64,000 nt of DNA, taken from assembly GCF_900112185.1 (NCBI RefSeq), contig NZ_FOKP01000017.1, positions 1 through 64,000 of the forward strand, given 5' to 3'. Below, piece by piece: positions 8,686-17,952 of the stretch; the first letter of the stretch is position 1, and each line of letters starts with the position of its first letter. A program made the translations under genes and the position numbers. The notes under the pieces were generated by a model. It was given only the letters and a program-made list of their open reading frames with translations. It ran no database searches and was not told where the DNA came from. This stretch comes from Allobosea sp. CRIB-10. GTDB taxonomy: Bacteria > Pseudomonadota > Alphaproteobacteria > Rhizobiales > Beijerinckiaceae.

Positions 8686-9183
8686 TCAACCGAGATCGCG
8701 CCGCATCACCAGGGCCGCGACGCGAGTTCCGTCGGCCTTGGCGTAATAGCCTTCTCGGCGCCCAACGATCTCGAAGCCGAGCCGGTTGTAGAGCCCGATC
8801 GCCGCCACATTACCCTCCTCGACCTCGAGGAAGAGCCGCGCCGCCCCACGCGCCGCCAATTGCGCCATATGCGCGCAGAGCAGGCTCTGCCCGAGGCCGG
8901 ACCGCCGCCTTCCGCCAGCGACGACGATGCTGAGGATCTCCGCCTCGTCCGCGGCCACCCGCGACATCACGAAGCCGCAGGGCTCGCTGGCGCTGCCGAG
9001 GAAGACGCCATCGCTGACGACCGCCCGGTCGGCGAGCAGCGCCGCGCATTCGCCGGGCTCCCACAGCCTTGCGAAGCCGCCCTGGTGATGCAGGGCTGCG
9101 ACCTGGCGGGCATGGCGGACGTCGAGCGGGCCGGTGCGGGCAGGGCCGTCCTTCCGTCCGAGCAGGGAATGCAGCCAGCTCAT
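8686..9183 (-). CDS. rimI: GNAT N-acetyltransferase RimI
   Basis: A 165-residue GNAT-fold enzyme likely to acetylate the N-terminal alanine of ribosomal protein S18. The acetyl-CoA loop is seen in GGRRRSGLGQSLLCAHM (R/Q-x-x-G-x-G/A type), followed by LFLEVEEGNVAAIGLYNRLGF, the family's typical C-terminal half. It follows tsaB, the normal partner, but a palindromic repeat of about 150 bases has entered the gap between them, so coupling to tsaB may be lost. Confidence 0.88.
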   Translation of the reverse strand: MSWLHSLLGRKDGPARTGPLDVRHARQVAALHHQGGFARLWEPGECAALLADRAVVSDGVFLGSASEPCGFVMSRVAADEAEILSIVVAGGRRRSGLGQSLLCAHMAQLAARGAARLFLEVEEGNVAAIGLYNRLGFEIVGRREGYYAKADGTRVAALVMRRDLG

Positions 9184-9199
9184 CGTTCGTGTGCACCGC

Positions 9200-9348
9200 C
9201 GTCATTCCGCGGCGATCCGTCAGGATCGAGCCCGGAACCCATGAACACCGGATTTGCAGAATGGAGCATGACGGATGCAGCGCGATCTGGATCGAAGGCC
9301 GTGTTCATGGGTTCCGGGCCCGCCGCTGCACGACGCCCCGGAATGACG
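9200..9348. repeat. Palindromic repeat element, family A (complete copy)
   Basis: Two arms in opposite orientation flank a spacer of about 50 bases. The left arm (9200–9248) starts CGTCATTCCGCGGCG and reaches CCCGGAACCCATGAACAC; the right arm (9299–9348) is its near reverse complement, ending GGAATGACG. One arm of the same family recurs at 59135–59180. It has no coding potential of its own and lies between tsaB and rimI. This looks like a REP/BIME or MITE type mobile palindrome. Confidence 0.85.
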
Positions 9349-9372
9349 GAGGAGGTTCCGATACGGGCCATG

Positions 9373-10056
9373 TCAGCGCCGCGGCAGCCGGGCGCGGTCC
9401 TGCGGCGTCGTTTCCGGCGCCTTGAGATAGAGCGGGCGCGGCGGCGCGCTGTCGGGGTCGGCGATCATGCCGAGCCGCGCCACCCAGATCACGTCCGGCG
9501 CCTTGGCGTCGTCGACCACGAGCGCGTCGAGCCCGATCGCCCAGGCCTCGTTGGCGACGGCGAGCGCGGCCGAGCCGACCAGCGAGACCGGCCCGGCGCC
9601 AATGGCGCGGGCGGCGTCGCGATGGTTGACCTGGCGCACCGAGACGAGCTGCTTGCCCTGCGCGTTCAGAGCCTGGAACCAGACCTGGCCGTGCTTGGCA
9701 TCGACCGCGGCGGCGACAACGCGCCCGCCCTCGCGGCCGATGAAGGGCGCGGCGCTGGCGGCCAGCGTCGAGACGCCGATCGCCGGGATGCCGGCGGCGA
9801 GCGCGATCGCCCTCGCCGCACTGATGCCGACGCGCAGGCCGGTATAGCTGCCGGGGCCGATGGTCACGGCGACGCGGTCAAGCGAGGAGAAGCCGCCCTC
9901 GACCTTGGCCATGACGCGCTCGATCATCGGCATCAGCGCCTCGGCATGGCCGCGCTCCATCGCGGTCTGCTCGATCGCGAAGGGAATGGGCTCGCTGCTG
10001 TCGAGCACGCAAGCCGAGCAGGCGCCGAGCGCGGTGTCTATCGCGAGAATGCGCAT
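9373..10056 (-). CDS. tsaB: tRNA t6A biosynthesis protein TsaB
   Basis: A 227-residue ASKHA-fold protein that dimerises with TsaD to make threonylcarbamoyladenosine at position 37 of ANN-decoding tRNAs. The start MRILAIDTALGACS and the motif VTIGPGSYTGLRVG are typical. It follows the NifU-like gene by 34 bases. TsaE, another component of the same pathway, is in this window as an N-terminal fusion domain at 51461. Confidence 0.94.
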   Translation of the reverse strand: MRILAIDTALGACSACVLDSSEPIPFAIEQTAMERGHAEALMPMIERVMAKVEGGFSSLDRVAVTIGPGSYTGLRVGISAARAIALAAGIPAIGVSTLAASAAPFIGREGGRVVAAAVDAKHGQVWFQALNAQGKQLVSVRQVNHRDAARAIGAGPVSLVGSAALAVANEAWAIGLDALVVDDAKAPDVIWVARLGMIADPDSAPPRPLYLKAPETTPQDRARLPRR

Positions 10057-10090
10057 CGGGCTTAGGTCCGGTCTGCGATGCGGGCGGCGA

Positions 10091-10657
10091 TCAAACCGCC
10101 TCGACCTCGCGCACCTGCGGCAGGAAATGGCGCAGAAGGTTCTGGATGCCGTGCTTCAGCGTCGCGGTCGAGGACGGGCAGCCCGAGCAGGAACCCTTCA
10201 TCGCGAGATAGACCGTGCCGTCCTTGTAGCCGCGGAAGGTGATGTCGCCGCCATCGCCGGCCACCGCCGGGCGGATGCGGGTCTCGAGCAGCTCCTTGAT
10301 CGTGTCGACCGTCGCGGCGTCTTCCTCAGCGAAGAACTCGTCCTCGCTCTCGGCGAGCTCGTCGACCGGGGCGCCATCGCTCATCAGCGGCGCACCCGAC
10401 ATGTAATGTTCCATGATCGCGCCGAGGATGGCGGGCTTGAGGTGCGGCCATTCGCCCTCGGCCTTGGTCACGGTGATGAAGTCCGAGCCGAAGAACACGG
10501 CCGAGACGCCCTTGACGCCGAACAGGCGGGTGGCGAGCGGCGAGCGCTCGGCCAGAGCGGGATCGCGCAATTCGATCGGTCCTTGCGGCGAGACGCTGCG
10601 TCCGGGCAGGAACTTCAAGGTGGCGGGGTTGGGCGTGGCTTCGGTCTGGATGAACAT
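10091..10657 (-). CDS. NifU-family Fe–S scaffold protein
   Basis: A 188-residue protein with an N-terminal Nfu_N domain (MFIQTEATPNPATLKFLPG, residues 1–90) and a C-terminal NifU-like domain holding the cluster-binding CSGCPSS at about residue 155. This two-domain form matches mitochondrial NFU1 and alphaproteobacterial NfuA-like scaffolds that pass 4Fe-4S clusters to target enzymes; MiaB in the same run is a 4Fe-4S protein. It is followed by tsaB with a 34-base gap. Confidence 0.93.
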   Translation of the reverse strand: MFIQTEATPNPATLKFLPGRSVSPQGPIELRDPALAERSPLATRLFGVKGVSAVFFGSDFITVTKAEGEWPHLKPAILGAIMEHYMSGAPLMSDGAPVDELAESEDEFFAEEDAATVDTIKELLETRIRPAVAGDGGDITFRGYKDGTVYLAMKGSCSGCPSSTATLKHGIQNLLRHFLPQVREVEAV

Positions 10658-10750
10658 GGCTTTGTCTCCGGCGCCGGCGGGTCAAGGCCGCCGTTCCTGA
10701 TCCCGATATAGGCCGGACGCTGGAATCATTCCAGCAGCTGGGCGCCCCGA

Positions 10751-11245
10751 TCAGGCCAGCGCGTCGATTTCCTCGTCGTCGAGGTGGCCGGGCACGATCG
10801 CGACCGGGATCGGGAAGCTGCCGGCCCCCTTGCCGGCGAGCGCGCTGACCAGCGGGCCCGGCCCGTCGCGGCCGGTTCCGGCGGCGAGGACCAGCAGCGA
10901 GATATCCTCGTCGGCCTCGATCAATTTGACCATCTCGTCGGCCTTGACGCCGGTGCGCACGACCTTTTCGGGTTCGAGCCCGGCGAGCGAGCGCACGGAG
11001 GCGGCGGCCGCGTCGATCAGCTCCTGCGCCTCGGCCTCGGCGTCGGCCTGCACCATGTCGCCGACGCCGAGCCAGGTCTCGTCGGGGGGCGGAGTGACTA
11101 CGCCGAGCAGCACGATCGAGGCGCCGAGGCGGGCGCAGCGCCGTGCCGCAAAGCGCACCGCCTTGGCGCACTCCTCGCTATCGTCGACGACAGCGAGGAA
11201 TTTCGGGCGATGGCCCGTCTCATAGGACCGCCGTCTCTTGACCAT
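10751..11245 (-). CDS. Universal stress protein (UspA family)
   Basis: A 164-residue single Usp domain. The fold is shown by FLAVVDDSEECAKAVRFAARRC at the N-terminus (the DxS segment, about residues 20–25) and LLVLAAGTGRDGPG…FPIPVAIVPG at the end, a version of the ATP-binding G-2x-G-9x-G(S/T) region. It lies 86 bases from trpS and 93 from the NifU-like gene, the normal rhizobial murJ–trpS–usp–nifU order. The biochemical role is unknown. Confidence 0.9.
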   Translation of the reverse strand: MVKRRRSYETGHRPKFLAVVDDSEECAKAVRFAARRCARLGASIVLLGVVTPPPDETWLGVGDMVQADAEAEAQELIDAAAASVRSLAGLEPEKVVRTGVKADEMVKLIEADEDISLLVLAAGTGRDGPGPLVSALAGKGAGSFPIPVAIVPGHLDDEEIDALA

Positions 11246-11331
11246 TGCTGCTGCCTGCCGCCGTTTCAGGACATGTCATGGTGACAGGCGTCGCAAGGTC
11301 AGCGCAAGCCTCCCTCGCGGCACCTGCCGGA

Positions 11332-12393
11332 TCAGCGCCGGCGCACGAAGCCGGTGATGTCCTTGACATCCAGCATGATCGGCGCGGCGATCGCGGCAGC
11401 GCGGTCGGCGCCGTCGCTGAGGATGGCGTCGATATGGCTGGGATCGGCGAGCAGGCGGCGCATCTCGCCGGCGATCGGCGCGAGCTTGCCGACCGCGAGC
11501 TCGACCAGCGCCGCCTTGAAGCCGGAGAACTGGCTGCCGCCGAACTGCCCGAGCACCTGCGCCTTGCTCTCGCCGGAGAGCCCGGCATAGATCCCGACCA
11601 GGTTCTCGGCCTCCGGCCGGCCCTCCAGACCCTTCTCCTCGGAGGGCAGCGCTTCGGGATCGGTCTTCGCCTTGCGGATCTTCTGCGCGATCATCTCGGC
11701 ATCATCGGTCAGGTTGATGCGCGAATAGTCCGACGGGTCCGATTTCGACATCTTCTTGGTGCCGTCGCGCAGGCTCATCACCCGCGGCGCCGGCCCCTGG
11801 ATCATCGGCTCGGGCAGCGGGAAATAGCCGAGATCGCCGGTGCCGAGGTTGAGCTCGGCGATGCGCTCGGCGAAGTCGTTGTTGAACTTCTGGGCGATGT
11901 CGCGGGTCAGTTCGAGATGCTGCTTCTGGTCCTCGCCGACCGGGACATGGGTCGCCTTGTAGAGCAGGATGTCGGCCGCCATCAGCACGGGATAGTCGTA
12001 GAGCCCGACCGAGGCGTTCTCGCGGTCCTTGCCGGCCTTCTCCTTGAACTGGGTCATGCGGTTGAGCCAGCCGAGGCGCGCGATCGTGTTGAACACCCAG
12101 GCGAGCTCGGCATGGCCGGAGACCTGGCTCTGGTTGAAGATGATGCTCGTCTTGGGATCGACGCCGGCGGCGATATAGGCGGCCGCGACCTCGCGTGTGG
12201 CGCGGGTCAATTCGACCGGGCCGCCCCAGACGTCGAGCCCCTGCGTGATCGCGTGCATGTCGACGACGCAATAGATGCAGTCATGGGTCTTCTGCATCGC
12301 GACCCAGTTCACCAGCGCGCCGAGATAATTGCCGAGATGGAGCGTCGAGGTCGGCTGCATGCCGGAGAAGACGCGGGGAGAGAAAGCGGCCAT
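11332..12393 (-). CDS. trpS: Tryptophanyl-tRNA synthetase
   Basis: A 353-residue class I aminoacyl-tRNA synthetase charging tRNA-Trp. The HIGH-type motif appears in [17 protein letters not shown] and the KMSKS motif as [10 protein letters not shown]. Length agrees with bacterial TrpRS (330–350 residues). It follows murJ with a 51-base gap. Confidence 0.97.
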   Translation of the reverse strand: MAAFSPRVFSGMQPTSTLHLGNYLGALVNWVAMQKTHDCIYCVVDMHAITQGLDVWGGPVELTRATREVAAAYIAAGVDPKTSIIFNQSQVSGHAELAWVFNTIARLGWLNRMTQFKEKAGKDRENASVGLYDYPVLMAADILLYKATHVPVGEDQKQHLELTRDIAQKFNNDFAERIAELNLGTGDLGYFPLPEPMIQGPAPRVMSLRDGTKKMSKSDPSDYSRINLTDDAEMIAQKIRKAKTDPEALPSEEKGLEGRPEAENLVGIYAGLSGESKAQVLGQFGGSQFSGFKAALVELAVGKLAPIAGEMRRLLADPSHIDAILSDGADRAAAIAAPIMLDVKDITGFVRRR

Positions 12394-12444
12394 GGGGCGC
12401 TCCGTCGTCAGGGCGGAAAAGTCTTGAGTCGGGGGTCGATCCGC

Positions 12445-14055
12445 TCAGGAACGCGGCGTTCTGACGGAAGCGCCGCGAAGGCGCAAGAGCCGCGGCGGCA
12501 GAACCGCGTCGAAGGCGCCGAGCAGGAAGCCGGCGACGGCGTAAACAGCAGCACCTGTGCAGCACAGCAAGGCCAGGGCGCCGGCGCGCCACAGCCCCGG
12601 CTGGCTCGGGTTCAGCGCAGAGAGGAGCGGCCTGATCATGGCCTCGAGCGCAGCCACCATGAGCACCGCGGCGATGACGATGGCGAGGATCGTCCTGGCA
12701 TCGGCCCAGCGCGGCCGCCACAAGCCAGCACGCAGCATATGCAAGCCAAGCAGTCCGGCTTGGACTATGAAGGCGAGGCTCGCTGCGAGCGCGCCGATCA
12801 TCGCCGCATCACGCCAGCCGAGCAGGGCGTAGCCGGCGAACGCTGCGACAGCGACCGCGGCAAAGCCGGCAATCAGCGGCAAACGTGGCTGCCGGCGCAC
12901 GAAATAGACCTGTCCCAAGACCTTGGCGGCGAGTGCGAAGGGCAGGCCGCAGGCGAAGGCGGCCAGTGCCGCAGCAGTGCGCTCGCGATCGGCGGCGTTG
13001 AACTGCCCGTTCTCGAACAGCACCGAGACGATCGGCTCGGCCAGCACATAGAGGGCCGCCGCGGCCGGGATCGCAAGCGCCAGCCCGAGCGCCAGCGCCC
13101 GGCCGAGCAGGGCGTCGTGGTCCGCCTGCGAGATCTCGCCTGCCATGGCCGAGAGCACGACCGTGCCCATGGCGACGCCGAAGAAGGAGAGCGGCAGCTG
13201 GAAGACCCGGTCGGCATAATACAGCGCCGAGACCGAGCCGGGCTCGGTCGAGGCGATCTGCGTCGAGATCAGGAGCACGAGTTGCGCCGCCGAGGCGGCG
13301 AGCAAGGTCGCGCCGCCCGTCCTGACCAGCTGCGTCATGTCCGGCGACCAGCGCAGGCCGGGCTGCGGCAGCCCGATGCCATGCAGGCGCCACAGGATCA
13401 TGGCGAGATGGGCAAGGCCTGTGAGGCTGAGGCAGGCGGCGAGCAATGTCGCGCTGGCATGGCTGTTACCGCCGCGAAACAGCGCGAACAGCAAGGCCGC
13501 GAGCAGGATCGCGTTCATCAGGGCAGGCGCCAGCGCCGCCACGGTGAAGCGCCCCTCGGCGTTGAGCAGTGCCGCAAGCAGGGCTGCGAGCGTGGTCAGC
13601 AGCACGAAGGGCAGCATCAGCCGCGTGTAGAACGCGGCGAGCGCCAGCGTTTGTGGCTCGTCGGCGAAGCCGCCGGCCAGTCCGAGCACGACCCAGGGCG
13701 CGAAGATCTCGGCCAGAACGACGAAGCAGATCAACAGGAGCCCGAGCTGGCTCGCGGCCGCGCCGGCGAAGCGTTTCGCGTGATCCTCGCCGCGTTCGGC
13801 CTTGATCGCGAGATAGAGCGGCACGAAGGGCGCGTTCAAACCGCCTTCGCCGAGCACGCGCCGGACCAGATTGGGCAGGCGCAGCGCCGCCAGGAAGGCA
13901 TCCGCCACCGGACCGGCGCCGAGCAGGCGCGCGATCAGTACGTCGCGGGCAAAGCCAAGCAGGCGCGACAGGATCGTCGCGGCGCCGACGACGAGCGAAT
14001 CGCGGGCGAGGCGGGAGGACGTAGCCACAGGACGCTCAGTGTTCGTTGCGTGCAA
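12445..14055 (-). CDS. murJ: Lipid II flippase MurJ
   Basis: A 536-residue polytopic membrane protein of the MviN/MurJ family that moves lipid II across the inner membrane for peptidoglycan synthesis. About 14 hydrophobic segments are evident, and the N-terminal signature GAATILSRLLGFARDVLIA…NAFV-like region (LNAPFVPLY) is present. The ATG at 14055 makes it overlap the small upstream gene by 20 bases; an in-frame GTG at 14028 would remove the overlap. It is followed by trpS. Confidence 0.95.
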   Translation of the reverse strand: MHATNTERPVATSSRLARDSLVVGAATILSRLLGFARDVLIARLLGAGPVADAFLAALRLPNLVRRVLGEGGLNAPFVPLYLAIKAERGEDHAKRFAGAAASQLGLLLICFVVLAEIFAPWVVLGLAGGFADEPQTLALAAFYTRLMLPFVLLTTLAALLAALLNAEGRFTVAALAPALMNAILLAALLFALFRGGNSHASATLLAACLSLTGLAHLAMILWRLHGIGLPQPGLRWSPDMTQLVRTGGATLLAASAAQLVLLISTQIASTEPGSVSALYYADRVFQLPLSFFGVAMGTVVLSAMAGEISQADHDALLGRALALGLALAIPAAAALYVLAEPIVSVLFENGQFNAADRERTAAALAAFACGLPFALAAKVLGQVYFVRRQPRLPLIAGFAAVAVAAFAGYALLGWRDAAMIGALAASLAFIVQAGLLGLHMLRAGLWRPRWADARTILAIVIAAVLMVAALEAMIRPLLSALNPSQPGLWRAGALALLCCTGAAVYAVAGFLLGAFDAVLPPRLLRLRGASVRTPRS

Positions 14056-14266
14056 TGACCTCCGCCGCTGTCAGCGGCGTGTAGCCAGCATCAGAGGCGG
14101 CGAATGCGCGCTGGAGCTCTGCCCTGATCTGCTCGAAGGAATGGCGCCCGGGCTGCCTCACATCGCGGATAACAGTCTCATCGGTGTCGGCCGCGCCGGC
14201 ATTCGTTGCGCCAGGCACATTGTGCTGATCAGTTGTGGCGGTGATACGCGGCATGGCTTGCTCCAT
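14036..14266 (-). CDS. Small antitoxin-like protein overlapping murJ
   Basis: A 76-residue hydrophilic protein. Its end (GYTPLTAAEVIARNEH) resembles the C-terminal tail of some CopG/ParD-type antitoxins, but no ribbon-helix-helix is clear in the N-terminal half, which is Asp/Thr-rich. The last 20 bases overlap the ATG of murJ, and no toxin gene follows. It may be an orphan antitoxin fragment or an unrelated small gene. A palindromic repeat lies just upstream of it, next to hslU. Confidence 0.45.
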   Translation of the reverse strand: MEQAMPRITATTDQHNVPGATNAGAADTDETVIRDVRQPGRHSFEQIRAELQRAFAASDAGYTPLTAAEVIARNEH

Positions 14267-14338
14267 CGTCTTGACGAAGCACGAAACGAAGTCGCGAGCC
14301 AGTGCGCAGGATCGAGAATATTGCCGGACGGACTAAGT

Positions 14339-14426
14339 CGTCATTGCGAGCGTCAGCGAAGCAATCCAGGGCGGCCGCGCGCCACGCCCCCTGGATTGCT
14401 TCGTCTCTGCGCTCCTCGCAATGACG
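14339..14426. repeat. Palindromic repeat element, family B (copy 1)
   Basis: CGTCATTGCGAGCG at the left end and CGCTCCTCGCAATGACG at the right are inverted copies. Inside them AGCGAAGCAATCCAGG pairs with CCTGGATTGCTTCGT. A second copy with the same arms is at 59191–59281. It begins 6 bases beyond the hslU stop, so it may act as a 3' stabiliser or terminator for hslU mRNA. Confidence 0.88.
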
Positions 14427-14431
14427 ACCTT

Positions 14432-15742
14432 TCACAGAATGAACCGGCTCAGATCGGCGTTCTTGGCGAGGTCGCCGATGCGTGCTTCGACATAAGCCGC
14501 GTCGATCGTCACGCTCTCGCCGCCGCGGTCGGTCGCAGTGAACGAGATCTCGTCGAGGATGCGCTCGATCACGGTCTGGAGCCGGCGGGCGCCGATGTTC
14601 TCGACCGTCGAATTGACCTCGACCGCGATGCGCGCGATCGCCGCGACCGCGTCGGAGGTGAAGTCGATCGTGACCTGCTCGGTCGCCAGCATCGCCACCG
14701 ACTGCTTGATCAGGCTGGCCTCGGTCTCTGTCAGGATGCGTTTGAAGTCCTCGACGTCGAGCGGCGAGAGCTCGACCCGGATCGGCAGACGTCCCTGCAG
14801 TTCCGGCAGGAGGTCCGACGGCTTCGAGACGTGAAAGGCACCCGACGCGATGAACAGGATGTGGTCGCTCTTCACCGGCCCGTGCTTGGTCGCGACGGTC
14901 GTGCCCTCGATCAGCGGCAGCAGGTCGCGCTGCACGCCTTCGCGCGAGACGTCGGCGCCGCCGCGGCCCTCGCGGGCGCAGATCTTGTCGATCTCGTCGA
15001 GGAAGACGATGCCGTTGTTCTCGACCTCGCGGATCGCCGCCTGGACGATCGCGTCCTGGTCGATCAGCTTGTCGCTTTCCTCGGCGAGCAGCGGCGCGTA
15101 GGCGTCCTTGACCAGCACGCGCTTGGGCTTGCCGCGCTGGCCGAAAGCCTTGCCCAACATGTCGGAGAGGTTGATCGCGCCGATCGAGGCGCCGGGCAAG
15201 CCGGGCACTTCGAACATCGGCGCGCCCGAGGCGGCCGAGGCGATCTCGACCTCGATCTCCTTGTCGTCGAGTTCGTTGTTGCGCAGCTTGCGGCGGAACG
15301 AGTCGCGCGTCGTCGCGCTCGCCGTCGGGCCGACCAGGGCGTCGAGCACGCGCTCCTCCGCCGCGACATGCGCCTTGGCCTCGACATCCTTGCGCCGGCT
15401 TTCGCGCACCAGGCCGATCGCGACCTCGACCAGGTCGCGCACGATCGATTCGACGTCGCGGCCGACATAGCCGACCTCGGTGAACTTGGTCGCCTCGACC
15501 TTGAGGAACGGCGCATTCGCCAATTTGGCGAGGCGGCGGGCGATCTCGGTCTTGCCGCAGCCGGTCGGCCCGATCATCAGGATGTTCTTGGGCGCGACCT
15601 CCTCGCGCAGCGGCCCTTCCAATTGCTGCCGGCGCCAGCGATTGCGCAGCGCGATCGCGACGGCGCGCTTGGCGTCCTTCTGGCCGACGATGAAACGGTC
15701 GAGCTCGGAGACGATCTCGCGGGGGGAAAACGACGTCATCAA
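14432..15742 (-). CDS. hslU: ATP-dependent protease ATPase subunit HslU
   Basis: A 436-residue AAA+ unfoldase of the HslUV protease. It has the P-loop [15 protein letters not shown] (about residues 54–68), the pore motif GYVGRDV, Walker [10 protein letters not shown] and the C-terminal SRFIL tail that inserts into HslV. The start overlaps the GNAT gene by 4 bases, giving the order hslV–GNAT–hslU on the minus strand. Confidence 0.97.
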   Translation of the reverse strand: MMTSFSPREIVSELDRFIVGQKDAKRAVAIALRNRWRRQQLEGPLREEVAPKNILMIGPTGCGKTEIARRLAKLANAPFLKVEATKFTEVGYVGRDVESIVRDLVEVAIGLVRESRRKDVEAKAHVAAEERVLDALVGPTASATTRDSFRRKLRNNELDDKEIEVEIASAASGAPMFEVPGLPGASIGAINLSDMLGKAFGQRGKPKRVLVKDAYAPLLAEESDKLIDQDAIVQAAIREVENNGIVFLDEIDKICAREGRGGADVSREGVQRDLLPLIEGTTVATKHGPVKSDHILFIASGAFHVSKPSDLLPELQGRLPIRVELSPLDVEDFKRILTETEASLIKQSVAMLATEQVTIDFTSDAVAAIARIAVEVNSTVENIGARRLQTVIERILDEISFTATDRGGESVTIDAAYVEARIGDLAKNADLSRFIL

Positions 15743-16239
15743 ACAGGTTCCTGGAACATGATCAGCGCGGGGCCGTCGCCGGTCTCGCGGACTTCTAGGG
15801 GCGTAAAGCCCGCCTTCTCATAGGCGCGGATCGCGGCGAGATTCTCCGGATCGGGATCGATCACCACCCGCGGCGCGCCTTGCGCCAGCAAATGCCGGGT
15901 GAAAGCGCCGATGAAACGGGTGCCGTGGCCCTGACCGAGCATGTCGGCCTCGCCGATGAACTGGTCGATGCCGCGCGTGCCCGCCGGCTGGTCCTGCAGC
16001 GGATAGTCCGGCCAAAGGGACGGGTCCCAGCTCTGCTGATGGGCGAAGGGCCGCCCGTCATGGCTGACGATCAGCGCCTCCATGCTGGGATCGCCGAAGA
16101 TGCGCGCGATCTCGGCTAGTTCCTCGTCGGGATCGCCCCACCAGCGCCGGACATGGTCCTGTTCGAGCCAGCGCGCCAGCATTGGGAAATCGTCTGGTGT
16201 CGCGGGAGCGAAGGCGTAGCCGTCGGCGACGAAATTCAT
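15739..16239 (-). CDS. GNAT acetyltransferase, AAC(6')-like
   Basis: A 166-residue GNAT protein between hslV and hslU, overlapping both by 4 bases. Segments such as [34 protein letters not shown] and [18 protein letters not shown] are typical of the subfamily containing aminoglycoside 6'-N-acetyltransferases and siderophore-type acetyltransferases (IucB/RimJ-like). The substrate is unknown. Genes of this type are common within hslVU operons of rhizobia, so an antibiotic-resistance role should not be assumed. Confidence 0.85.
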   Translation of the reverse strand: MNFVADGYAFAPATPDDFPMLARWLEQDHVRRWWGDPDEELAEIARIFGDPSMEALIVSHDGRPFAHQQSWDPSLWPDYPLQDQPAGTRGIDQFIGEADMLGQGHGTRFIGAFTRHLLAQGAPRVVIDPDPENLAAIRAYEKAGFTPLEVRETGDGPALIMFQEPV

Positions 16240-16805
16240 GCGGTCTCCAGGCTCTCGATGACCAGGCTGTGATTGGTGTAGACGCAGATGTCGCCGGCGA
16301 TCTTCATCGCCTTGCGCACGATGACCTCGGCATCGGCCTCGCCGTCGACCAACGCGCGGGCCGCCGCGAGCGCATAATTGCCGCCGGAGCCGATCGCCAT
16401 CACCGAGCCGTGCTCGGAGGGCTCCGGCTCGAGCACGTCGCCGGTGCCGGAGATCAGCAGCGAGACCTCCTTGTCGGCGACGAGCAGCATGGCTTCGAGC
16501 CGACGCAGATAACGGTCGGTGCGCCAGTCCTTGGCGAGCTCGACGCAGGCGCGCAGGAGCTGCGTCGGGAACTGCTCCAGCTTGGCTTCCAGCCGCTCGA
16601 ACAAGGTGAAGGCGTCGGCGGTCGCGCCGGCGAAGCCCGCGATCACCGCGCCCTTGGCGAGGCGGCGCACTTTCTTGGCGTTGCCCTTCATGATCGTCGG
16701 GCCGAGCGAGACCTGGCCGTCGCCGCCGATCACGACCCGGCCGCCCTTGCGCACCATCAGGATGGTGGTCGCGTGCATCACGGGGGCGTTGCTAGTCTCT
16801 GACAT
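16236..16805 (-). CDS. hslV: ATP-dependent protease proteolytic subunit HslV
   Basis: A 189-residue threonine peptidase that forms the HslUV core. The catalytic threonine follows a short propeptide ([22 protein letters not shown]), and GGDGQVSLG and the [14 protein letters not shown] region match the family. It is the first gene of hslV–GNAT–hslU; 42 bases separate it from a divergent gene. Confidence 0.97.
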   Translation of the reverse strand: MSETSNAPVMHATTILMVRKGGRVVIGGDGQVSLGPTIMKGNAKKVRRLAKGAVIAGFAGATADAFTLFERLEAKLEQFPTQLLRACVELAKDWRTDRYLRRLEAMLLVADKEVSLLISGTGDVLEPEPSEHGSVMAIGSGGNYALAAARALVDGEADAEVIVRKAMKIAGDICVYTNHSLVIESLETA

Positions 16806-16847
16806 TGCGATTCGGTCTCGGATGAACGGTCAACAGGAACCGCCAAG

Positions 16848-17294
16848 ATGTTCAGGCTGAAGCCCGGTATCAAGAGCGACCCGGTGAAACGCTGGAATCT
16901 CTCCGAACGCGTCTTCTTCGCCTGCGGCGCCTGCCACATCCTCGCCTACGCCTTTCTGGACGCCTATCCGGAGCACGGTTTCCATGCCGTCTGGATCAGG
17001 CCGGCCGAGAGCTTCACCGGCAACCACGTCTTCGTCACGAATGGCCGGACGGCCTTCGATTTTCACGGCTATCGCTGCGAAGAGGCCCTGGTCGCGCATC
17101 ATTGGGCCAAGGGCCGGCTCTGGTGGCCAGGCTGGGACGGGACGCTGGTGCCCCTGCCCCAGGATGTGTTGGTCAGCGAAGCGAAATCGAAGACTTATGA
17201 CGGGCTCTGGCTGCGCGAGCCCGGCCAGTTCCTGCACGACGCCTTGCCGCGGGCGCGCGCCTTCCTGCGCCGCTTTGGTCCGCCGCCGGGATAG
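16848..17294 (+). CDS. Hypothetical protein, unrecognised
   Basis: A 148-residue soluble protein rich in Trp, His and aromatic residues (for example [18 protein letters not shown] and [16 protein letters not shown]). It has no signal peptide or membrane segment. I do not recognise a family. Its start lies 42 bases from the divergent hslV start and its stop 58 bases before hisB, so it may share the his transcript. Codon use is like the neighbours, which supports it being a real gene. Confidence 0.75.
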   Translation: MFRLKPGIKSDPVKRWNLSERVFFACGACHILAYAFLDAYPEHGFHAVWIRPAESFTGNHVFVTNGRTAFDFHGYRCEEALVAHHWAKGRLWWPGWDGTLVPLPQDVLVSEAKSKTYDGLWLREPGQFLHDALPRARAFLRRFGPPPG

Positions 17295-17352
17295 CGATCC
17301 GCGTCCGCGCCTGCTAAAGCGGGCACGGTTTTCAGGCGTTACAGAGGTCAGC

Positions 17353-17940
17353 ATGCGTTCGGGCGAAGTGAAGCGCCGCACCAACGAGACCGACATCGCG
17401 GTCAAGCTCGTGCTCGACGGCACGGGCAAGGCCGAGATTGCGACCGGTATCGGCTTCTTCGACCATATGCTCGATCTCTTCGCCCGCCATTCGCTGATCG
17501 ACACCACCGTCAAGGTGAAGGGCGACACCCATATCGACGACCACCATTCGGTCGAGGATGCCGGCATCGCGCTCGGCGAGGCCTTGAAGCAGGGGCTCGG
17601 CGACAAGAAGGGCATCCGCCGCTATGCCGATGTCCACCTGCCGATGGACGAGACGCTGACCCGCGTCGCGGTCGACGTCTCCGGCCGGCCCTTCCTGATC
17701 TTCCGGACGCAGTTCAGGGCGGAGAAGATCGGCACCTTCGACACCGAGCTGGTGCGCGAGTTCTTCCAGGCCTTCGCCATCAATGCCGGGCTGACCCTGC
17801 ATGTCGAGACGCTCTATGGCGACAATGCCCACCATATCGCCGAGAGCTGCTTCAAGGGGCTGGCGCGGGCGCTGCGCCAGGCGCTGGAGGTCGATCCGCG
17901 CGAGGGTGGCCGTGTGCCCTCGACCAAGGGCGCTTTGTAG
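17353..17940 (+). CDS. hisB: Imidazoleglycerol-phosphate dehydratase
   Basis: A 195-residue HisB, sixth step of histidine synthesis, in the short monofunctional form without the phosphatase domain. The metal-binding His clusters are visible in [18 protein letters not shown] and [16 protein letters not shown]. The ATG at 17353 gives the family length; the open frame upstream to 16984 overlaps the previous gene and lacks similarity. It opens the hisB–DUF2628–hisH group. Confidence 0.97.
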   Translation: MRSGEVKRRTNETDIAVKLVLDGTGKAEIATGIGFFDHMLDLFARHSLIDTTVKVKGDTHIDDHHSVEDAGIALGEALKQGLGDKKGIRRYADVHLPMDETLTRVAVDVSGRPFLIFRTQFRAEKIGTFDTELVREFFQAFAINAGLTLHVETLYGDNAHHIAESCFKGLARALRQALEVDPREGGRVPSTKGAL

Positions 17941-17952
17941 GGGATCGCTGCC

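Noticed and set aside
11245..14058. A 937-codon open frame on the plus strand across trpS and murJ
   Set aside because: It is antisense to two clear essential genes, rich in Arg/Gly/Glu/Gln without any domain, which is what the complement of GC-rich alphaproteobacterial coding sequence gives.
14273..14338. A further gene or RNA between the antitoxin-like gene and the repeat
   Set aside because: Only 66 bases, no frame with a ribosome-binding site and no tRNA-like fold.
13871..15823. A 650-codon plus-strand frame across murJ and hslU
   Set aside because: Antisense shadow of hslU and murJ; contains repeated D/R/L-rich low-complexity sequence and no recognisable motif.
16984..17352. Upstream extension of hisB
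   Set aside because: The extra residues overlap the preceding hypothetical gene in another frame and lie before the conserved HisB start; the ATG at 17353 fits the family length.
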